Shown here: piece after piece, positions 23,235-32,700 of the stretch | Position numbering within the stretch: position 1 is the stretch's first letter | Layout of the letters: the number at the start of each line of letters is the position of its first letter | DNA from: JAUSIF01 sp964620215 | GTDB taxonomy: Bacteria > Pseudomonadota > Alphaproteobacteria > Rhizobiales > Xanthobacteraceae | Reading direction: 5' to 3' | NCBI GenBank assembly: GCA_964620215.1 | Contig: CAZUJE010000004.1 | Span: forward strand, 1 to 54,854 | Length of the DNA: 54,854 bases | The notes under the pieces: model-generated | What the model saw: the letters and a program-made list of their open reading frames with translations, nothing else | Told to the model about the DNA's origin: nothing | Database searches by the model: none | Position numbers and translations under genes: made by a program

Positions 23235-23350
23235 CGTCGCCTCCATCAGCTAGCGGACTTTAGGCATAGCATGATTTTCGCAATGACTCCCCGCTTTGGC
23301 TTAGTAGCGGACTCTTCCTCAGCCACCTGATTTCCGGAGTGGTTCTACTC

Positions 23351-24454
23351 CTGTCCTTTCCGAAAACTCTATCCGGCTTAGATTCGCATCATAAGGCAGA
23401 ATCATCGCATCATTGAGGGCAATGTTTTCGATTCTGCGTGCACTCGGAATTCTCTTCGTCAACCTGCTCAAGTCGCGGAGCCGACTTGAAGCTGAGAATT
23501 TGTTTCTTCGTCATCAGCTTAACATCGCTTTGCGGCGGGCAACGCCTCGTCTTCAACTTCTCGGCAGTGATCGCGCATTGCTGGTATGGATGACAAAACT
23601 TTGGCCGAACCTGATCGGTGCGTCCCAGGTGGTTCAACCAGAGACGATCCTGCGTTGGCATCGCGCTGGTTTTAAAGTGTTCTGGCGTTGGAAGTCTAGA
23701 AACAGTGTAGGGCGGCCGAAGATCGATCGGGGCCTGCGTGATCTGATCCAGCGGATGAACAGGGAAAATCCACTGTGGGGCGCATCCCGAATCCATGGCG
23801 AACTCCTGATGCTTGGATTCCAGGTTGCCCAATCAACGGTCTCCAAATACATGATGCGACCTACGAAGCCACCGTCGCAAACTTGGAAGACATTTCTTCG
23901 AAATCACGCTGAGGCGATCGCCGCCATCGATATGTGTGTTGTGACGACGGTGACGTTTGATCGCCTGTTTGCGTTCCTGGTTCTGGGCCATGGCCGGCGA
24001 CAGCTGTTGTGGTTTGAGGTGACACGGCATCCGACGGCCGAGTGGCTGGCTCGACAGATCACCGAGGCCTTCCCCTGGACAACAGCGCCGACTTACCTGG
24101 TACGCGACAATGATGGTGCGTACGGACATGTTTTCAGGCGTCGGGTGAGTGCGATGGGCATCCGCGATCGACCGATCTCGCCTGGATCGCCGTGGCAAAA
24201 TGGTATTGCGGAACGCCTGATCGGCACACTGCGTCGCGAGTGCCTGGACCAAGTGCTCATCTTTAGCGAGGCGCACCTGCGGCGAATTCTTTCCGCCTAT
24301 GCAGCGTATTACAATCAAGCGCGCACTCACTTGGCATTACAGAAAAATGCGCCCTTGCATCGAGATGTCCAACGATCAGGAGCTGTTGTCGCGGTTCCCG
24401 TATTGGCCGGGCTACATCACCAATACGTTCGAATATGATTTTCGGAAAGGGCAG
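23351..24454 (+). mobile_element. Insertion sequence with a DDE integrase-core transposase
   Basis: A single transposase gene is flanked by imperfect terminal inverted repeats ctgtcctttccgaaaa (23,351-23,366) and its complement at 24,439-24,454, matching at 15 of 16 positions. The element is about 1.1 kb. No clear target-site duplication is visible in the immediate flanks. The intact reading frame and well-preserved ends suggest recent activity. Related single-ORF elements are frequent in soil alphaproteobacteria and belong to the IS3/IS481-like integrase-core group. Confidence 0.8.
23422..24438 (+). CDS. IS transposase, integrase core (DDE)
   Basis: The 338-residue protein has an N-terminal helical DNA-binding part (LRHQLNIALRRATPRLQL; then VGRPKIDRGLRDLIQRMNRE and WGASRIHGELLMLGFQVAQS). 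The rve catalytic core has Asp170 (AIDMCVV), Asp229 (LVRDNDGAYG) and Glu264 (GIAERLIG), the last two 35 residues apart as expected. It cuts and joins DNA at the element ends. It continues through the C-terminal motif YYNQARTHLALQKNAPLHRD without frameshift and so looks functional. A TTG nine bases upstream is an alternative start. Confidence 0.88.
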   Translation: MFSILRALGILFVNLLKSRSRLEAENLFLRHQLNIALRRATPRLQLLGSDRALLVWMTKLWPNLIGASQVVQPETILRWHRAGFKVFWRWKSRNSVGRPKIDRGLRDLIQRMNRENPLWGASRIHGELLMLGFQVAQSTVSKYMMRPTKPPSQTWKTFLRNHAEAIAAIDMCVVTTVTFDRLFAFLVLGHGRRQLLWFEVTRHPTAEWLARQITEAFPWTTAPTYLVRDNDGAYGHVFRRRVSAMGIRDRPISPGSPWQNGIAERLIGTLRRECLDQVLIFSEAHLRRILSAYAAYYNQARTHLALQKNAPLHRDVQRSGAVVAVPVLAGLHHQYVRI

Positions 24455-24523
24455 CCAATCTAATTTTTGAAGTTTCGGTGGCTCAACCTCTTATATGTGA
24501 TCGCTAGATCAGAACAGCTTACT

Positions 24524-25054
24524 TCAGTCTGCGAAAGCGGTGGGGCGACCGGGATAGACACGGCAAGCGGCAGGCCGTGCGTCCTGACCGTCGCTACCGC
24601 AGCCAGTCAGGCGGTGACTAAAGCTTAGCGCTGTGCAATTCTGCCCATTTACCGCAATTCTGAAATCATTGCGGGACTGCCCACCTTTGGGATTAGTCGT
24701 AACGATCGAAATGGAAAGCTGATTTCCCGTTAATGCTGCCGAGGAAGTGTTGCGGTATCCGTTGAATTGTTCCGTCACGGCGTGGCCACCCGATTTAACC
24801 CGATTAATGTTGAGCTGCACCCCACCGCTCCGAGTCGTATAAACTAGCAAGTCAGTGTTGTTCGTCGGCACATAGACTTGGATATGCATTCGAACCCTGT
24901 CGGGATTGCAGACCGTTCGCGTATACGAGCCTTCAAAATGATACGTTTGCCCGGGCAGAAGTTGACCAAAAGCAGGTTTGACAAGCAGGAGCGATGCCAG
25001 AAAAACGAGAGCAAATCTGGAATCAATCAGGAAGAAGCGAACAATCCGCTGCAC
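24524..25054 (-). CDS. Secreted hypothetical protein (176 residues)
   Basis: A signal peptide (ALVFLASLLLVKPAFG) precedes a beta-rich mature protein with four or five cysteines (YTRTVCNPDRVRMHIQVYVP, GQNCTALSFSHRLTGCGSDG). It starts 11 bases after the stop of the TPR gene, so it is the third gene of a tight reverse-strand operon. No domain family is recognised. The rounded beta pattern loosely resembles the secreted protein at 27,721-28,251. Confidence 0.65.
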   Translation of the reverse strand: MQRIVRFFLIDSRFALVFLASLLLVKPAFGQLLPGQTYHFEGSYTRTVCNPDRVRMHIQVYVPTNNTDLLVYTTRSGGVQLNINRVKSGGHAVTEQFNGYRNTSSAALTGNQLSISIVTTNPKGGQSRNDFRIAVNGQNCTALSFSHRLTGCGSDGQDARPAACRVYPGRPTAFAD

Positions 25055-25065
25055 GACCGTTTTTC

Positions 25066-25650
25066 CTACGGTAGTTTTGGGGGATTCAGGCGCCGTGTCT
25101 CGGCTTTCACATACAAGTCGTGAGGTGGCTCCCGCCAGTTCCGGTGTTCTTTGGATTTCTGGATATGATCGAGGTAGGCTATCCAGTGCTCTTCAAGAGC
25201 CGCACGTCGTTCTGCGTTTTCGCTACGATTACGAATACTTACAGCTAATCGACTAAGACTAGTGTCTGGCTTTTTTCCTAGTTCAGCTTCAATTAAATCT
25301 AGGGACATGTTCCAATTGTTCGCCGCTTTCCGGTACTCCTGGCGAGCATAAAACAAGATCGCTCGATTATAAAATACGTTGAAGCTAGTAGCATCGAGTT
25401 CAATCGAGCGATTGTAGTCCTCTAACGCTTCATTCCATTTTTGAGTTCGAAAATAGGCAAAGCCGCGGCGATCTAGAAACAGGGCCTGGCTGACAGCGTT
25501 TGCGGAAGTGGAAAGCGCCTGCGTGCAGGCTTCGATGCGCTTTTGAAAGTCCTGCTGCTTTTCACATTCAGCCGCCGAATCCGCGAGCGCGGAACACATT
25601 GTTCCGAAAATAAATATTAATGACGTTAAGACAGCGATGTAGTTTTTCAT
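25066..25650 (-). CDS. Secreted TPR-repeat protein
   Basis: The 194-residue protein has a signal peptide (AVLTSLIFIFGTMCSALADS) and about three tetratricopeptide-like units: ECEKQQDFQKRIEACTQALS, LDRRGFAYFRTQKWNEALED, and FYNRAILFYARQEYRKAANN. The C-terminus is basic. Exported TPR proteins generally act as scaffolds. It lies 8 bases after the stop of the Cys-rich gene (start 26,108) and 11 bases before the next, so the three are probably co-translated. Partners are likely the adjacent secreted proteins, but this is inference. Confidence 0.8.
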   Translation of the reverse strand: MKNYIAVLTSLIFIFGTMCSALADSAAECEKQQDFQKRIEACTQALSTSANAVSQALFLDRRGFAYFRTQKWNEALEDYNRSIELDATSFNVFYNRAILFYARQEYRKAANNWNMSLDLIEAELGKKPDTSLSRLAVSIRNRSENAERRAALEEHWIAYLDHIQKSKEHRNWREPPHDLYVKAETRRLNPPKLP

Positions 25651-25658
25651 ATGCGCGC

Positions 25659-26108
25659 CTATGGAGGATCACAGTCGGCAAAAAAGGTACACGGGCCGCA
25701 CGCATCATCGCATCTATCAATTGCGCGGTGGTCGCCAGCATATTTTGTATCACACTGTTCCTGACACGCCTTTTCTTTTCGTCTGCACTCTTTGCAAGTA
25801 AGGCGTGTCGAGTAGCATCCTTTATTAAAGTCGCATGTTTGCCCTCTATTACAGCATACATAACCACCCGGGGCATTCGCTGTAACTACGGTGCGACAAC
25901 AGGCTTGGCCAGAAAGACACGCGGTCGCGGGTAAGTTTGGGATACGGTCACAACGGTTCAAATTTTGTCGTTGCTCAACCAAAACAAACTCGCTGGTTAT
26001 TGCAGGCTGTCTAGAAGAAAAACGATTTGCGCTGCCTATTCTTGGCTCCAAGACGAAGCCTCCAAACATGAGCAAAAATAGCGAGATTACAAGAAATTTA
26101 CGCGTCAT
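25659..26108 (-). CDS. Secreted cysteine-rich protein (149 residues)
   Basis: After a signal peptide (FLVISLFLLMFGGFVLEPRI) the mature protein holds about 18 cysteines, arranged as CLSGQACCRTVV, GGYVCCNRGQTCDFNKGCY, CKECRRKEKACQEQC and CDDACGPCTFFADCD. The CC and CxxxxxC spacings look like a small disulfide-bonded module and echo the modules in the giant protein at 9,974-13,168. It is the first gene of a three-gene reverse-strand operon (stops and starts within 11 bases). Unknown function. Confidence 0.7.
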   Translation of the reverse strand: MTRKFLVISLFLLMFGGFVLEPRIGSANRFSSRQPAITSEFVLVEQRQNLNRCDRIPNLPATACLSGQACCRTVVTANAPGGYVCCNRGQTCDFNKGCYSTRLTCKECRRKEKACQEQCDTKYAGDHRAIDRCDDACGPCTFFADCDPP

Positions 26109-26191
26109 CTTTGTATCCCACCCGCAGGATTCATCTTACGCAAAAATTAGAGCGATGCCATACTAAAAGCGCTGGCTAAGCGGAGATTGAA

Positions 26192-27730
26192 ATGCGACGC
26201 GCATTAATCTGCTGTGTGGCTGCGGCCTTTTGTTTTTCGGCGGATAGCGCACTGCCGAACGACGCAATTCCTTTCATTATTGCGCAAGCGGGGAATCCGG
26301 CGATTCTTCTTGAAGATGAAAAGAAAAAGGCTGAGCCGAAATCCGCGCCGAGTGGCCTGCCTGCAGAACAATCATCTCAATCCCGTAGGAATGAACGAGT
26401 ATCGCCGTCAAATGTTGCGGAGCGTGCTATCGAGCGAAAATTCGGGGCGGACGCCCTGGACCAAATCAGGGTTGTCGGCCGACCGGCGCCGCCGCTCGAT
26501 CAGATCGGCCAGGGCACGGGCTTCCGGTTTCAGTCTTCGGCGTATGAACAACTGAGAGCTATCGCCCGCTCACCCATCGACAACGCTGGTGGCGCGCCTG
26601 TTGCCAATCGGGCTATCGACAACGCTGCGCGCGGGGCTGCAGGTCCGGAGCCCGTTCCAACTGGAACGCCGACTTTCCAAACAAGACCGAGTGGCATCAA
26701 GCAGATGACGCAGGAGCGCGCGAGCGGTGTGAGCAACCGTTACGGCAGCCAGCCCGGAGGTGTTGTGCTGGAAGGCTCCGCGTCAAATCTGGGTAAGGTT
26801 GGAAAGGTGCATTATGCAAAAGGCCCAAACGCCCTGATGCTGGACGATCGCGCGGTCTATTTCGCGCCAGTTTCGCCGGCGGCACTGGCAACGATCGCAC
26901 GAGGCATTGCAGGCGACGAACGCCTCGGTGTTTCGCTGGGCAGCACGGATATCGTGTACGGAACCATTGGTGAGGATTCCGAAGTCGTTCTCGACTTGAA
27001 GGCTGCCGATCACTTCATGGGCGAAATTGTCTTTGCGCGCGACGATTGGACTTTCGGGTACAATTTTCCGAACGGGTATAAACCGCAGCGCCCTCAAGAC
27101 TCCTTCGGTAATGTCGCCGTCTTCTTCAATTTCAACGGCTTTGAATTCCGGCTTGAGCAGGAAGAGTTCGAATTGGTTCGAGCCAGCTTGGAGATCAGCC
27201 TCGTTCCCTTGTCCGACGAGCGCGCCACCGACGGCGGACACAAACCGGACATGCAAGCGATTGCGAAAGGGCAGCGCTTCAAGGAATTCGAAGCGAACGC
27301 TGCTCACATCGATGAAAACATAAATTTCTACCGGCAGGAGCTCATTATCCGCCGGATGTTCGCCTATGGCGAGGTGGCAGCATTTCTGCGCGGGCTAAAG
27401 GCGCAAAACGTTGATCTCAAGGAATTGGCGCGAGTCATCGAAATCCAAAATGGATTACCCACGCCTCGAAGTATCGTAAAATTAGAAGCCGTTCCTCACG
27501 ATAAGATTTGGGCGCTTGTAAGTGTCGGGCCTGACGCCCGCGTCTTACGAGAATATTTGCGACTGTTTCCCGATGCTCCTCACCGTAGCAAAGCGGAAAA
27601 GTGGCTGTCTGATTTGGCTGCCTCGGTAAAACCTGCCACTGCTCCCACGCCTGCAAAGTCGCTACAACAAAGCACTCCGAAATCATCGGCTAATTGCTTC
27701 TATTTCAATGGGCGCCTGGTATGCGAGTAG
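26192..27730 (+). CDS. Secreted hypothetical protein (512 residues)
   Basis: A signal peptide (RRALICCVAAAFCFSADSAL) is followed by a disordered, charged region to about 90 and a Gly/Ala/Pro-rich part to about 180. A structured middle follows (LGVSLGSTDIVYGTIGEDSE, FGYNFPNGYKPQRPQDSFGN, VAVFFNFNGFEFRLEQEEFE), then a helical part (FYRQELIIRRMFAYGEVAAF). The end is a Pro/Thr linker and CFYFNGRLVCE. It is divergent from the Cys-rich operon across 83 bases and overlaps the next gene by ten bases, so the two are translationally coupled. No family is recognised. Confidence 0.7.
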   Translation: MRRALICCVAAAFCFSADSALPNDAIPFIIAQAGNPAILLEDEKKKAEPKSAPSGLPAEQSSQSRRNERVSPSNVAERAIERKFGADALDQIRVVGRPAPPLDQIGQGTGFRFQSSAYEQLRAIARSPIDNAGGAPVANRAIDNAARGAAGPEPVPTGTPTFQTRPSGIKQMTQERASGVSNRYGSQPGGVVLEGSASNLGKVGKVHYAKGPNALMLDDRAVYFAPVSPAALATIARGIAGDERLGVSLGSTDIVYGTIGEDSEVVLDLKAADHFMGEIVFARDDWTFGYNFPNGYKPQRPQDSFGNVAVFFNFNGFEFRLEQEEFELVRASLEISLVPLSDERATDGGHKPDMQAIAKGQRFKEFEANAAHIDENINFYRQELIIRRMFAYGEVAAFLRGLKAQNVDLKELARVIEIQNGLPTPRSIVKLEAVPHDKIWALVSVGPDARVLREYLRLFPDAPHRSKAEKWLSDLAASVKPATAPTPAKSLQQSTPKSSANCFYFNGRLVCE

Positions 27731-28251
27731 GTTATGTTGCTGTGGTGGGTGGATGCGCAATCGCCTGTTCTCTAATATCCGTATTGGCGATCCGAGCCGA
27801 GGCGCAGTCACTGTCCGGCAAGACGATCATCTACTCAACCTCAGGCGTCGTGGGCGGTACCTACAGCATCTATATAGCGCCGAGCGGCAACGTCTATGAA
27901 ACGAACATATCAGGGGATAAATCGTTAAGCGGAGTCAAGTATCAACTGGGTGGGTCGACCACACAGCGAAACGCCTATACGGACACAATGGGCAACCGAT
28001 ACAGTTGCGATGTTCGGAGTTCTGCTCGCTTATCGGCCGCGGTCCTATCCTTGTCCGCGCGCTATGCCTGTTCGTGGGGAGTCGGTTCATCTCTCAACGG
28101 CAATTATGAGCGGCAAATTACGGTTCAGTTGCAGGGTGACGCTTGTCAAGTTACCTCGCACCAGCGAAGAGAAGGTCACGGCACAGCTGTCAGTCAAATT
28201 TCCACTTCGTGCACGCTTCAGACGGGCAATCGTCTGTCACCCGTTCGTTGA
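27721..28251 (+). CDS. Secreted hypothetical protein, coupled to the upstream gene
   Basis: The ATG at 27,721 lies inside the last codons of the 512-residue protein gene. It gives 176 residues: a signal peptide (CAIACSLISVLAIRAEAQSL) and a beta-rich mature part with Ser/Thr-rich turns (IIYSTSGVVGGTYSIYIAPS) and four cysteines (YSCDVRSS, RYACSWG, GDACQVTS, STSCTLQ). The overlap means it is read by ribosomes finishing the upstream gene. A dispersed repeat begins six bases after its stop. Unknown family. Confidence 0.65.
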   Translation: MRVGYVAVVGGCAIACSLISVLAIRAEAQSLSGKTIIYSTSGVVGGTYSIYIAPSGNVYETNISGDKSLSGVKYQLGGSTTQRNAYTDTMGNRYSCDVRSSARLSAAVLSLSARYACSWGVGSSLNGNYERQITVQLQGDACQVTSHQRREGHGTAVSQISTSCTLQTGNRLSPVR

Positions 28252-28257
28252 ATTCAT

Positions 28258-28545
28258 CCTGTCTGTACCGAAAACTTCATCCGAAGGATGGCTTCGATTT
28301 TTACCTCGTGAAATTCGCTGATCTCAGGGAAAATTTCCCTGATACGCAAATATAATTCCCTGTTCGGGGACCTAGGGAATTGAACTGCAAGCCGCTGAAA
28401 TTGCCGAGTGAATCGATGCCCAATCCGCAGAATTTGCTCCGGATCTGCATAATTCCCTGTAAAATTCCCTGTTAGCAGGGAATTGATGTTGGAGACGGGT
28501 TCGAATCCAACTGCCTCATCAGCCACTTCAAAGCTTACGCAGCGC
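28258..28545 (+). repeat. Dispersed repeat, copy C (longest)
   Basis: It begins ctgtaccgaaaacttcatcc and gaaggatgg (an imperfect inverted repeat of the common catcc/ggatg palindrome of Bradyrhizobium-group genomes). Next come tgaaattcgctgatctcagg, gaaaatttccctgatacgca and aatataattccctgttcggg, which match copy B at 13,712-13,822. Beyond copy B it continues with paired ttccctgt / acaggga-like hairpin arms near 28,460-28,485 and gacgggttcgaatcc. The latter resembles the T-arm of a tRNA, although its stem does not pair, so a degraded tRNA end or att remnant is possible. No gene lies in 28,252-28,720. Confidence 0.6.
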
Positions 28546-28720
28546 AATCCAAGTCGGTTCGGGGCCCGGCAGTGCTTGATTGTGAGACCGGCACAGAGCT
28601 CCTTGCCTTGCGAAAAATAGCAGAAGGATATGTGAGTCCAGTGTCGGTACTTCGTATCGATTCCGACTCATGTCATTCTAAAGACGGAAAGAATCGCCAG
28701 GCGGATGGAAGGAGAACAGC

Positions 28721-29470
28721 ATGTTGTTCAGGTATTCGACGCTAGCCCTGTTGGTTTCCGTGCTCGGCACGTCTCCGGCATGGGCGCAGGATGCGAAGCA
28801 GGAACCGAAGTTGAATTACCTCAGTCAGATTATCGACATGACCGAACTGATCCCGCCGCCGCCACCACCGGACTCCGAGGCGCAGAAGCTCGATCTCGCA
28901 GACGTATTGGAGATGCAGGAAAAACGTACCGAGGCGCAGGTGAAGCGCGCGATCGCGGATAATATTCTTTCGATTTTTCGCTACGAGGACGTGCTAGGGC
29001 CGAAGTATAAAAAAGAAAATCTGCCCGTCATGGACGCGTTCATGGAGAAGTTGCATGTGGACGCGCGCGCCATCCTGATCGCCACCAAAAACGCGTTGCA
29101 GCGGCCGCGTCCGGCCCTGGTCAGCAAGGACGTGCTGGCGCTCGGGGGAACACCCCGGCTGCCCACCGCTTATCCCAGTGGCGGCGTGGTATATACGACG
29201 CTCACCGCCCTCATCCTGTCGAAAATGATTCCCGAGAAGCGTTTCGAGTTGTCGGAACGCAACTACGAATACGCGATCAACCGGGTCGTGCTCGGTCAGC
29301 ACTTTCCGCGGGACATTCGCGCCGGTGAGATCGCGGGGACCGTGATCGCACACGCATTGATGGAGAAGCCTGAATTCATGCGCGACCTGCAAGCAGCTCG
29401 CGCCGAATTGAGGCAGGTGCTGGGTTATCCGCCTGAGCCGCCCGCGATAGAGATTGCGAAGCCGAAATGA
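28721..29470 (+). CDS. Secreted class-A-like acid phosphatase / PAP2 superfamily protein, altered active site
   Basis: The 249-residue protein has a signal peptide (LALLVSVLGTSPAWAQ). The PAP2 motif 1 is K123-x6-R130-P131 (KNALQRPRP). Motif 2 reads PSGG (152-155) where the family has PSGH, so the general-acid His is replaced by Gly. Motif 3 (R188, H194, D198 in NRVVLGQHFPRDIRAG) is intact. The C-terminal ending (HALMEKPEFMRDLQAARAEL) fits non-specific acid phosphatases. It is exported. With the nucleophilic His of motif 3 kept, some phosphoryl binding is likely, but normal phosphatase activity is doubtful. RBS aaggag precedes the ATG. Confidence 0.8.
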   Translation: MLFRYSTLALLVSVLGTSPAWAQDAKQEPKLNYLSQIIDMTELIPPPPPPDSEAQKLDLADVLEMQEKRTEAQVKRAIADNILSIFRYEDVLGPKYKKENLPVMDAFMEKLHVDARAILIATKNALQRPRPALVSKDVLALGGTPRLPTAYPSGGVVYTTLTALILSKMIPEKRFELSERNYEYAINRVVLGQHFPRDIRAGEIAGTVIAHALMEKPEFMRDLQAARAELRQVLGYPPEPPAIEIAKPK

Positions 29471-29544
29471 CCGGATCGAAAACGGGGATGCCTTCGGCAC
29501 GTTAACTACAAACAGCCATTCGCGTTTATGTGCCGTTACAAATC

Positions 29545-29558
29545 TGTTAATATTAACA
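29545..29558. promoter_or_regulatory. Perfect 14-bp palindrome upstream of the 1335-residue fusion
   Basis: The dyad TGTTAATATTAACA lies in the 236-base gap before the fusion gene, about 150 bases ahead of its start. An AT-rich perfect dyad in this position could be an operator or promoter-adjacent site. No regulator for it can be named. Confidence 0.4.
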
Positions 29559-29706
29559 ATCTGGAGGTTCGGAGGGGACGACACGAGCGTTAATTCGGCC
29601 GGACTCGAGGCAAGTTGGGTTCGACCGGGCGGGGCAATTAACCATTTCGATCACCAAGCATTCCGAACTTCTCCCGGTTCATCGATCTGGCCTGGAGTTT
29701 GTAACA

Positions 29707-32700
29707 ATGTGCGGCAAGCCTAACATTCGGATTTTCACTGGCCTTTTTGCGTCGGTTTTTCTTCTTCCTCTGGTCACGACGACCTCAGCCTTTGCGATTC
29801 CTTCGCCCGAACTCGTAGTCGGATCTTTCGTCAGTATCTCGCAACTCCTGGCGCTCGCTTCCGCGCTCCTTGGAGGCGGGGCTGCCTACGCAGCCGTACG
29901 CTCTCGCCGCCGCAGCCACGATGGAGCGCTTTCGCGTTCGTTGATGATTGCCGTCGTCCTGCTTTTCGTGATGCTTGCCGGTTCGATCGGCTTCAACATC
30001 TATCAATATGTCGATCAGAAGAACGAGCGTCAGGCCGCGCTTGAAGAAACCATCCTGCGCCCTTCGCGCACACCCGGAAGCCTGCCCATTGACCCGGAAG
30101 TAAAGGAACTCTCCTACGGCCAGCAGCTCAAGCATCCGGACGCAATGACCACCGCCGAGGCGGACAATCTTCTGAAGTCCGCAGCGCGCGGTGAACGCCC
30201 GGACCTCCTCTTTTTAGACGTTCGTGAACGCGCGGAACGCGAAATGGGAACGCTGAAGGGCGTGACCTTCGTCCGTTACCCTGACTTCGCAAAATCCGGA
30301 ATCGATTTCACAGGCAAGAAGGCCATCCTGTTCTGTCACAACGGGAACCGGAGCCATGAAACCTGTGAAGCGCTCAAGAAGCAGGGCATCGACTGTAAAT
30401 TCATCGTCGGCGGCGTTGAAAAGTGGGTGACCGAAGGGCGCGCTATCGAAGGGCTCGAAACGCGGTCGCTGGCGGAACTGCGTGCCATTCCCGACTACAA
30501 GAACCGCAACACCTTGCTGACGACCGATGAGGTCCGCAATCTCGTCGAACAAGAGAAAGCGATCTTTGTCGACGCTCGCTATCCATTTGAATTCAAGACG
30601 CACGGCACATTGCCGAACGCAATCAACGTCACGATCCGCCGCATTCCGACGGACGAGTTGCCGAAAGTGTTGGGCGAACTTCCGAAGCGTCCGATCATCA
30701 TGCCTTGTTACGATCGCCGCGGGTGCTTCTTCTCCGAAGTACTCGGTTTAGAGCTGACGCGTGCCGGACACGATGTGCGCGGCCGCTATACACAGCCTTG
30801 GCTCTATTTCGTGAAAACGCCGCGCCCCCCACATGTGGAGACGTGGATTGCCGAGAACAACAAGAGTTACTGGACCAGAGCAGTTGAATGGCTGGCCGGT
30901 GAAATGCAAAAAATTTCGCAATGGACCGGTGTGGTAGTAGCGATCCTGCTGCTCGCGTTGCTGTCGCGCCTGTTGGTATCGCCGTTTTCCATCAAGGCGG
31001 AACGCGACCAGCTGCGCGCCCGCCTGGCGGCGGATGAAATCGCTGCAATCCAGGAGCGTTTCAAAGGCGATCGCGCCCGCATCGCCCGCGCAATCCGCGG
31101 ATTTTATAAGCAGCATAACATTACGCCAGTCCGGAATTTGCTGGCCCTCGCGTTCCTGCCGGTGATGGCGATTGCGCTGCTTGCAGTCCAGATGCTCTCC
31201 ACGGAATTGAGAACCGGCTTTCTCTGGCTGACCGATCTTGCGCAACGCGATCCTTATTACTTGCTGCCGCTGGTATTCGGCCTTCTGATCACAACATATG
31301 TCCATCTCGTTTTCGCCAAGGGCAAGCGGACGCTGCTGATCTGGCTGGCTGTGCTGCCGCTCATGATTGCTACCGGCGCAATGTTTGGCGCGGGTGCTGA
31401 CATCTATCTGATCGCGAGTGCCACATTGCTGCTGGTTCAAAGACTGCTGGTGAGCGGTTGGTTCGTCCGTACCTGGCATAGCTGGAGCCGGAGCGCCTTG
31501 CCACAAGGCGCCGTGCCGCTGGACGATCCAGATGCGCTCCGGGGCCGCGGTAATAAAGCGTTTCGCCTTGCGGTAATGCGTTCGGCGGGAATGCCCATAC
31601 CGAACGGCGTCGTATTGACGCCAACGCTGACCTCGGCAATCCGCAGCGCGGCCGTGGGTGAGCGTACCCGGATGCTGGAAAAAATCTGGCGTCATCTCGG
31701 CAGCCGGTCTCTCGCCGTCCGCAGTTCCGCGGCCAGCGAGGACGCGGCTGACAAGAGTTTCGCGGGTGTGTTCGAGTCCGTTATCAACGTGTCACGCAAC
31801 GATCTGGAATCAGCAATCGACAAGGTCGATGATTCTTTCCGGGCGGTTCGCACGCAAAGCTACGCCTATCAGGACGGCACCGGCAGTGTATTGGTGCAGC
31901 AGATGCTGAACGCTGAATATTCCGGCGTTCTATTCACCCGCGATCCGTCCGCCGGCGGTCTTTCCATGGTCGAAATGGTGCAGGGGACTGCGGAAAATCT
32001 CGTCTCTGGGATCATGCGTCCGCAGACCTGCCGTTTTGGCCGCATCAGTAAAAAAGCATTCGGAAAAACTTCGGCGCCGATCGATCTTTTGCCGCTGCTT
32101 GCGCTCGGCGACAAGGCGGAAACCATATTCGGTTGTCCGCAGGATATCGAATGGGTTTATTGGAGCGGCGAATTTTATCTTGTGCAGAGCCGCGACATCA
32201 CACGGACCGCGATCGGCAGCCCGGAAGTGATCGCGGCCCAGGACGAATACGCCAAAGCGATCGACCTCGTGAAGGGGGCATCGCCGGACGAGATTGTTTT
32301 CTCGAAAAATGAACTTTCGGAAATGTTGCCCCGTCCGACGCCGTTGTCCCTGTCCTTGATGCAATCACTTTGGGCAAGTGGTGGCAGCGTCGATCTTGCC
32401 GCGCGCCAGCTCGGTTTTAGCTACCACGCCGAAGAGGACTCTACTTATCTTGCCACCATTCTAGGCCGGCTTTACGCCGACCGCCGTCAGGAAAAATCAC
32501 GGGCAATTTCCATCGGAGCGCTTGCGGCGCGCAAGCTTGTTCGCTCCGCCGGCAAGATCGAAAAGGAATTTCGTGAAGAAATTCTTCCGCGCATCGTTTC
32601 CGGAAATCGTATTCTCGGAGCGGTCGATTTCGAGAAGCTGTCGGCGTCCGAATTGATTTCCGAGATCGGACGTTTGCGGGAAAATTTCGTGCACGACACC

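Noticed and set aside
30748..31695. 315-residue reverse-strand frame inside the fusion gene
   Set aside because: Antisense of the fusion's rhodanese and YidC-like domains; the forward frame has clear catalytic motifs.
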